Origin: JAHJFW01 sp964595075
GTDB lineage: Bacteria > Patescibacteriota > Patescibacteriia > 2-12-FULL-60-25
Length of the DNA stretch: 9,117 bases
NCBI GenBank assembly: GCA_964595075.1
Contig: CAZQNT010000037.1
Location: 1-9,117 of the forward strand
Direction: 5' to 3'
Below are positions 5,865-9,117 of the stretch, piece by piece. A model generated the notes under the pieces. That model saw only the letters and a program-made list of their open reading frames with translations. It was not told where the DNA came from and searched no databases. Made by a program: the position numbers and the translations under genes. Position 1 is the stretch's first letter; the number at the start of each line of letters is the position of its first letter.

Positions 5865-5911
5865 CCCCGTAAAGGGGCGTTGCCTCAACGGGGCTTTACG
5901 CCCTAAGAGGA
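5857..5911. repeat. 55-nt symmetric element: long hairpin or cloverleaf
   Basis: The outer stem TCCTCTTA (5857-5864) pairs with TAAGAGGA (5904-5911), 8 of 8. Inside, fold 1 is one long hairpin: CGTAAAG (5868-5874) with CTTTACG (5894-5900) and CGTTG (5878-5882) with CAACG (5886-5890), with symmetric CCC/CCC and GGG/GGG internal loops. Fold 2 is a four-way junction: CCCC-gtaaa-GGGG (5865-5877), CGTTG-cct-CAACG (5878-5890) and GGGC-tttac-GCCC (5891-5903), where loops GTAAA and TTTAC are complementary. No gene is encoded. Function is unknown. Confidence 0.75.
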
Positions 5912-5918
5912 GAAAACT

Positions 5919-6113
5919 CTACTCCTCCGCTTTCCCAAACATAACTCCAACAAATACCGCTGCAGCTAATACTGGCAGCAAGTCTATAAGATCCGCGAAG
6001 GGCAAAACCGAGCCGGGTACAAAAAATTCCGCTGCGAGAAGTATTGTCGTGAGCGCAACTGCTGACGCTATAGCTTGGAACAGAAAAGATCTCAAAAATT
6101 GCAACGGACTCAT
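5919..6113 (-). CDS. Small two-helix membrane protein
   Basis: This predicted 64-aa protein begins MSPLQFLRSFLFQAIASAVA and has two hydrophobic segments, about residues 10-29 and 41-60, joined by FVPGSVLPFADLID, and a short polar end GKAEE. I do not recognise the family. The longer frame to 6182 would overlap the 482-aa gene by 67 nt with polar residues; the ATG at 6113 lies only 2 nt after that gene's TGA (TGA-AT-ATG) and opens straight into the helix, so it is preferred. The spacing indicates translational coupling as the last gene of the glycosyltransferase module. It could be a membrane partner or stabiliser of the upstream anchored protein. Repeat DNA follows the TAG stop. Confidence 0.7.
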   Translation of the reverse strand: MSPLQFLRSFLFQAIASAVALTTILLAAEFFVPGSVLPFADLIDLLPVLAAAVFVGVMFGKAEE

Positions 6114-6115
6114 AT

Positions 6116-7564
6116 TCAGTTTCTTATACGGCGCCACGCGTTTTTCGCCTCTTGAATCATGAGATCGAACCATGCGTCCCACGAGATTGGTGGACGACGA
6201 TAAGTCATTGATATTTTCCTGAAATCTACAGCCCCTCCGCGTGACACAATTCCCGGCGCTGACAGTACGAATCTAAGTCGATCACTGTCTTTGTTCAATG
6301 CGTATGTAAAGCGCGCCGTGTACCACCCGTCTCCCATTGATACAGGGCGAGCATACGACGTTCGGATTGCGTAGATTCCTTCTCTAATAAAATCGCTACC
6401 ATCCGTGATGCGGCGCGGGCGCGGTTCGAAAAATGCTTCCGGCGAATATGAAAACCATCCGTCGCCAACGAAGCGTATGTCCCCAACCGGGGCTTCCAGT
6501 TTAACCGGTTCGGCTATGGAATCTTTGCGATCCAGTCTGAACACCTCATGCGTTCGAACGACTTTAGCCAACTCGCTTGCAAGCGTAACCGTCTGAAATC
6601 CCTCGCGATGAAATGTTTCCGCGACAACGTGACGAGAGTTGGTCCAAACGCGGGCGGTCGCGGTAGTGGTCGCATAACCGACGACATCTCCGACGTTCAG
6701 TCGTGGACCGATTACCCATCTGCGGCTGGTTGTCCTAATTGAGCGTATAAACACGTCGTCATCCGCTTGAAAGCGAATGCGATAAACTCCGGGCGTCGCG
6801 TCCAGCGCAAGGCGATGTTCCGTAATCGCGCCCATAGCAGTCTCTCTGCTGGAGTTGGTTGTAAAAGCCTCGCGCCGTATCTCCTCATCGCCGCGAAAGA
6901 CTCGAAAAGCCGCAATAGTAGTTCCTCGTTTTCGATTTACATCTTGCAATTCAAACGCGATTTCTATGCGTCCTCCTGCAGGAACCAAATATATTTCATG
7001 AGTTCCGCGCAACGCCATGGGAGTTTTTCGTGATTGGGACTGAGAGTCCTGCAAAAGCGGCATGGTGCCGCTCGCGTCCCAAAGCGCCATGCCTTCCGGA
7101 TTCGGATCGTTTATCCTCGAGTCGGAGACGGCGCCTCGCACATATCCATCCGCAACAGGCCGCCAGTCGTTTGATTCAAGCGATTCGAGATACATCGGAT
7201 GCAGTTCCAGATCGTTCCCGATTGTATCGCGGACTACCCCGAATTCCAGCAATGGTTGGTGAACGGGTTTGAATTCAAGATCAATATCAACAGTATCGTA
7301 CGGACCCGGAACTCGAGCGTTGAAATAGGTGGGATCGCCCACTACACGCTGACCGTTCCAACCCTCCGCCTGTTTCCCGGGAGGCGTCACTCGCTCGGAC
7401 GGCAAAAACGGATCCGCAAACGGACTGGTTCCGTCCATTTTCGAGGTCACTACGAAAATCCCATTCGGAGGAAAACGCTGAATCGCTAGATATGCGACAG
7501 CAAAAAAACACGCGATCCATGGCAGCGCTAAAAACGGGATGGCAACTACGCGCGGAATTTTCAT
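6116..7564 (-). CDS. Membrane-anchored, beta-rich envelope protein of unknown function
   Basis: This predicted 482-aa protein starts MKIPRVVAIPFLALPWIACF, with one N-terminal membrane helix at about residues 6-29 followed by a long soluble region expected outside the membrane. The soluble part is rich in beta strands and aromatic residues (TYFNARVPGPYDTVDIDLEF, GTHEIYLVPAGGRIEIAFEL, DATPGVYRIRFQADDD) and ends with an amphipathic WDAWFDLMIQEAKNAWRRIRN segment. The pattern suggests two or more jelly-roll or Ig-like beta-sandwiches, possibly sugar binding, but I recognise no catalytic motif. An upstream ATG at 7648 would add 28 basic residues over the previous gene. ATG 7564 overlaps that gene's stop as ATGA, the classic coupling arrangement, so it is chosen. 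It sits between an ArnT-like glycosyltransferase and a small membrane protein, which suggests a shared job in envelope glycan transfer. Confidence 0.85.
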   Translation of the reverse strand: MKIPRVVAIPFLALPWIACFFAVAYLAIQRFPPNGIFVVTSKMDGTSPFADPFLPSERVTPPGKQAEGWNGQRVVGDPTYFNARVPGPYDTVDIDLEFKPVHQPLLEFGVVRDTIGNDLELHPMYLESLESNDWRPVADGYVRGAVSDSRINDPNPEGMALWDASGTMPLLQDSQSQSRKTPMALRGTHEIYLVPAGGRIEIAFELQDVNRKRGTTIAAFRVFRGDEEIRREAFTTNSSRETAMGAITEHRLALDATPGVYRIRFQADDDVFIRSIRTTSRRWVIGPRLNVGDVVGYATTTATARVWTNSRHVVAETFHREGFQTVTLASELAKVVRTHEVFRLDRKDSIAEPVKLEAPVGDIRFVGDGWFSYSPEAFFEPRPRRITDGSDFIREGIYAIRTSYARPVSMGDGWYTARFTYALNKDSDRLRFVLSAPGIVSRGGAVDFRKISMTYRRPPISWDAWFDLMIQEAKNAWRRIRN

Positions 7565-8691
7565 TGGGACGTTGTGGTTGCTACGCGATACAATGATTCG
7601 TTTCCGGACGTTAGCACGAGGTCCAGTAAAATTCCTCTTGCCTGCCATGATGCCATTCCACCGGCATCTTGTGTCCGCATAAATATCGACAAACCGCCGG
7701 GGAGTCCGACAGATCTTATGATTTCTTCGTCAGACGGAAGAGGAGACGCGGCGCGGAAGGCGGGAAAAAAAATCTTGTCGCTTCGGTCGGAAAAAACCGT
7801 TGCTCCAGAAATCTCGCTTATCGCGGCTTCTCGTATATAAGAATACCGCGCGAGTTCAAGGCGGTCTTGTTTTATTCCCTCATCGTCGCGAACGAAAGCC
7901 GTCCAAATTCCGAACAGTACAAGTAACGCGATTATAAACGCTCCGCCAAATACCCCTATTTGTCCGTAACGCAACCGCAGACGATTGACGAGCAGTCCTA
8001 ATGCGAACGCGGAAATTACGGATATCGGTATAAGATATCGTAAAAATGAATTGCCGATCGAAACTTCGTTCAAACGGACATGATCTTGATATAAACCCTG
8101 ACCGTACATCAAACAAAGAATTCCGATAGTAAAAATCGATAGTAACAACCATTGTCTTGCTGATTTATCCTTTCTTAACAACCATGCTGTCGTGGTTAGA
8201 ACAAGAACCCACGGCCATAAATAGTAAATGATATACGAACGAATATTCCACCAAACATTTCGCGGATGAAAACCGAAAGGCCATGAATAGGTGGGTGGCG
8301 AGTAGCGAGTAGCGAGTAGCGAGTTGGTGGGTTCGTTAGTATCAAAAACGGCGATAACAGGATCGCGAAGCTGGTAACCGCTTACAAACCATTTTCCGTA
8401 AGTGGAATGACCGACGATCGCGGCGAATGAAATTATGAGAACGAGAGGGATGAGAAATCCTATCATGTCGTTCCACCGAAAACGCGAAACGATACGCACT
8501 GGAGATGGATCCCCGCCTGCGCGAGGATGACGCGATACAGCAACCAGCAACCATGGAATCATCCAAAACGCTTCCGTCGGTCTGATTGCGAGAGCTGCGC
8601 CTGCAAGAATTCCTGCAGGGATCATCCCAAACTTAGGTTTTTTCCAAAGAAGCCAGCCGGACCAAACCGTAAAACAAACGGCGGTTTGCAT
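7561..8691 (-). CDS. ArnT/PMT-like glycosyltransferase, C-terminal part (frameshifted)
   Basis: This 376-aa frame is the C-terminal part of a multi-pass membrane protein that continues, out of frame, from the segment at 8633-9117. Hydrophobic segments lie at about residues 22-37, 40-52, 76-94, 152-170, 180-197, 217-236 and 246-266, followed by a soluble tail (about 267-376). Such layouts fit GT-C lipid-linked sugar transferases, which move sugars from a polyprenyl carrier outside the membrane. The ATG at 8691 is only the first start after the frame break; an in-frame TGA lies at 8700-8698, so it is not a natural N-terminus. Two repeat-derived inserts are visible: SRHPRAGGDPSP (53-64) from a REP-like hairpin and NSLLATRYSPP (123-133) from a 7-bp tandem repeat. 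The stop overlaps the next gene as ATGA. If the split is real, the gene is probably a pseudogene. Confidence 0.75.
   Translation of the reverse strand: MQTAVCFTVWSGWLLWKKPKFGMIPAGILAGAALAIRPTEAFWMIPWLLVAVSRHPRAGGDPSPVRIVSRFRWNDMIGFLIPLVLIISFAAIVGHSTYGKWFVSGYQLRDPVIAVFDTNEPTNSLLATRYSPPTYSWPFGFHPRNVWWNIRSYIIYYLWPWVLVLTTTAWLLRKDKSARQWLLLSIFTIGILCLMYGQGLYQDHVRLNEVSIGNSFLRYLIPISVISAFALGLLVNRLRLRYGQIGVFGGAFIIALLVLFGIWTAFVRDDEGIKQDRLELARYSYIREAAISEISGATVFSDRSDKIFFPAFRAASPLPSDEEIIRSVGLPGGLSIFMRTQDAGGMASWQARGILLDLVLTSGNESLYRVATTTSQ
8299..8324. repeat. 7-bp tandem repeat inside the glycosyltransferase gene
   Basis: Three exact CGAGTAG units (8299-8319) plus a partial CGAGT (8320-8324), about 3.7 copies. 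On the coding strand it reads CTCGCTA repeats and encodes NSLLATRYSPP in a loop between membrane segments. The unit length is not a multiple of three, so loss or gain of one unit would shift the reading frame. Confidence 0.9.
8507..8531. repeat. REP-like hairpin inserted in coding sequence
   Basis: GGATCCCCGCCTGCGCGAGG (8507-8526, continuing ATGACG) closely matches the GGATCCCCGCCTTCGCGGGG-type dispersed palindrome of many bacteria. ATCCCCGC (8509-8516) pairs with GCGAGGAT (8521-8528) with one mismatch around loop CTGC. It is read in frame as SRHPRAGGDPSP, a well-known peptide signature of such repeats, in a loop between membrane segments. Confidence 0.75.
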
Positions 8692-9117
8692 ACAAAATCA
8701 CTGTCGGAAAAAATAGCCAGCCAGAGATGACGCCGAATCTTGCAAGTCGTGCCCATCCGGACGAAAAAGACCAAAGCGGATAAACAACGGAAAGAACAAG
8801 AATCGGCGTAAACAAAAGAAGTGCGGTTTGTCCGAAAATCAAAATCAAGAAAGCGAAAAGTATCGGCGCTCCCAAAAATCCAACCGGCGCAATCGCATTG
8901 CTAACAGTCACATAACTTCGAGGATGAAGCCATGGAAAACCGTCGACTACTGTCGGCTGTTCTCCGATTGCCTCGATTTTGAACGTACCGGTAGACGCTA
9001 ACCGCCTCGCCGACACCGCAACCGCAGTTTCATCCGGACTCAAAAAAACATTCGCGCCAAGTGACGGAAGAGCGATAAATGCCACGCTGGCAAGCAATAA
9101 CAAGCTAAACAACGTAA
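8633..9117 (-). CDS. ArnT/PMT-like glycosyltransferase, N-terminal part (edge-truncated, frameshifted)
   Basis: The frame is open to the window edge; the first full codon is at 9115-9113, and the TTG at 9112 is only a possible start, so the true N-terminus may lie outside. It shows a first membrane helix (LFSLLLLASVAFIALPS), then an extracytoplasmic loop with SPDETAVAVSARRLASTG, where the Asp-Glu pair matches the acidic motif expected after helix 1 of GT-C enzymes such as ArnT and PMT. Further hydrophobic segments follow (FLGAPILFAFLILIF, TALLLFTPILVLSVV, FGVISGWLFFPTVILY). The sequence degenerates after ILYANR into a non-membrane tail (RLFYGLVRLASLEKT) and ends at TAA. The expected continuation, VCFTVWSGWLLW, is found in the +1 frame and leads into the 7561-8691 frame. 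Confidence 0.7.
   Translation of the reverse strand, partial: TLFSLLLLASVAFIALPSLGANVFLSPDETAVAVSARRLASTGTFKIEAIGEQPTVVDGFPWLHPRSYVTVSNAIAPVGFLGAPILFAFLILIFGQTALLLFTPILVLSVVYPLWSFSSGWARLARFGVISGWLFFPTVILYANRRLFYGLVRLASLEKT

Larger units (their letters stand above)
5735..5912. repeat. Mosaic of nested palindromes filling the rmlB upstream region
   Basis: The 246-bp gap between rmlB and the 64-aa gene holds no gene I can support. In order it contains: CTCCCTCTTA (5735-5744) and its inverse (5748-5757) around AGA; a tandem GAGGGAGTTA pair (5751-5770); a central dyad (5772-5820); an inverted TAACTCCTCCTAACCCC unit (5822-5838); the palindrome 5837-5856; and the 55-nt hairpin 5857-5911. Almost every base is part of some inverted symmetry. 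The plus-strand ORF from 5770 crosses the whole mosaic and is not credible as a full gene. Confidence 0.85.

Noticed and set aside
5735..5912. CRISPR array or tRNA gene in the repeat region
   Set aside because: There is no regular repeat-spacer spacing. The cloverleaf-like fold lacks tRNA conserved positions (no TTCGA-type T loop, no CCA-side geometry).
5770..6162. 130-aa plus-strand ORF across the repeat region
   Set aside because: It runs through palindromic repeats and then antisense to the 64-aa membrane gene; residues after about position 18 are translations of repeats or low-complexity shadow sequence.
7565..7648. Longer start for the 482-aa protein
   Set aside because: It would place 28 basic residues before the membrane helix and overlap the previous gene by 88 nt; the ATGA overlap at 7564 is the better start.
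8638..8643. A6 run in the glycosyltransferase as a programmed -1 frameshift site
   Set aside because: The downstream frame is +1 (or -2) relative to the upstream one, and the upstream frame has already lost membrane character before the run.
1..9117. Recoding of TGA as glycine or tryptophan, as in some CPR lineages
   Set aside because: TGA ends the Nudix, rmlA, rmlB, 482-aa and glycosyltransferase frames at the expected lengths, so it is a stop here.

Overview
The window looks like a bacterial chromosome segment, most likely from a Candidatus Patescibacteria (CPR, Parcubacteria-like) genome. This is inferred from compact genes with few Shine-Dalgarno sites, a PEGA-domain anchored protein, an S41 protease next to a Nudix gene, and intergenic palindromic repeats (TAACTCCCTCTAAC-type units, the CCTGCCTGCCGGCAGGCAGG palindrome, GGGCGGG-acaag-CCCGCCC hairpins) that I associate with such genomes. 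TGA is used as a normal stop by at least five genes, so there is no sign of recoded TGA. Gene order and protein families are well supported; the taxon is an inference.

Left part (1-3540). A REP-like hairpin precedes rpmA (ribosomal protein L27, + strand). Its probable terminator lies inside the 3' end of a convergent Nudix hydrolase gene. The Nudix start overlaps the end of an S41 C-terminal processing protease by 83 nt, so the two form a minus-strand pair. The protease has a strong sigma70-like promoter placed so that the mRNA should begin within about one base of the ATG. Divergent from it is a membrane-anchored PEGA/beta-propeller protein. A 74-bp inverted repeat separates this gene from the convergent sugar operon and probably terminates that operon.

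Middle (3541-5918). rmlB (dTDP-glucose 4,6-dehydratase) and a long-type rmlA (glucose-1-phosphate thymidylyltransferase with a left-handed beta-helix tail) form a two-gene minus-strand operon. Together they make dTDP-4-keto-6-deoxyglucose; rmlC and rmlD are not in the window. Upstream lies a 240-bp intergenic region filled almost entirely by a mosaic of nested palindromes, including a MITE-like inverted repeat and a 55-nt element that can fold either as a long hairpin or as a four-way cloverleaf.

Right part (5919-9117). Three tightly spaced minus-strand genes form a cell-envelope module: an ArnT/PMT-like multi-membrane glycosyltransferase (cut by the window edge and split by a frameshift), an unrecognised 482-aa anchored beta-rich protein, and a 64-aa two-helix membrane protein. 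The glycosyltransferase gene also carries a 7-bp tandem repeat and an in-frame REP-like insertion, so it has three signs of instability. Next to rmlAB, the module probably serves glycan assembly or transfer at the cell surface.
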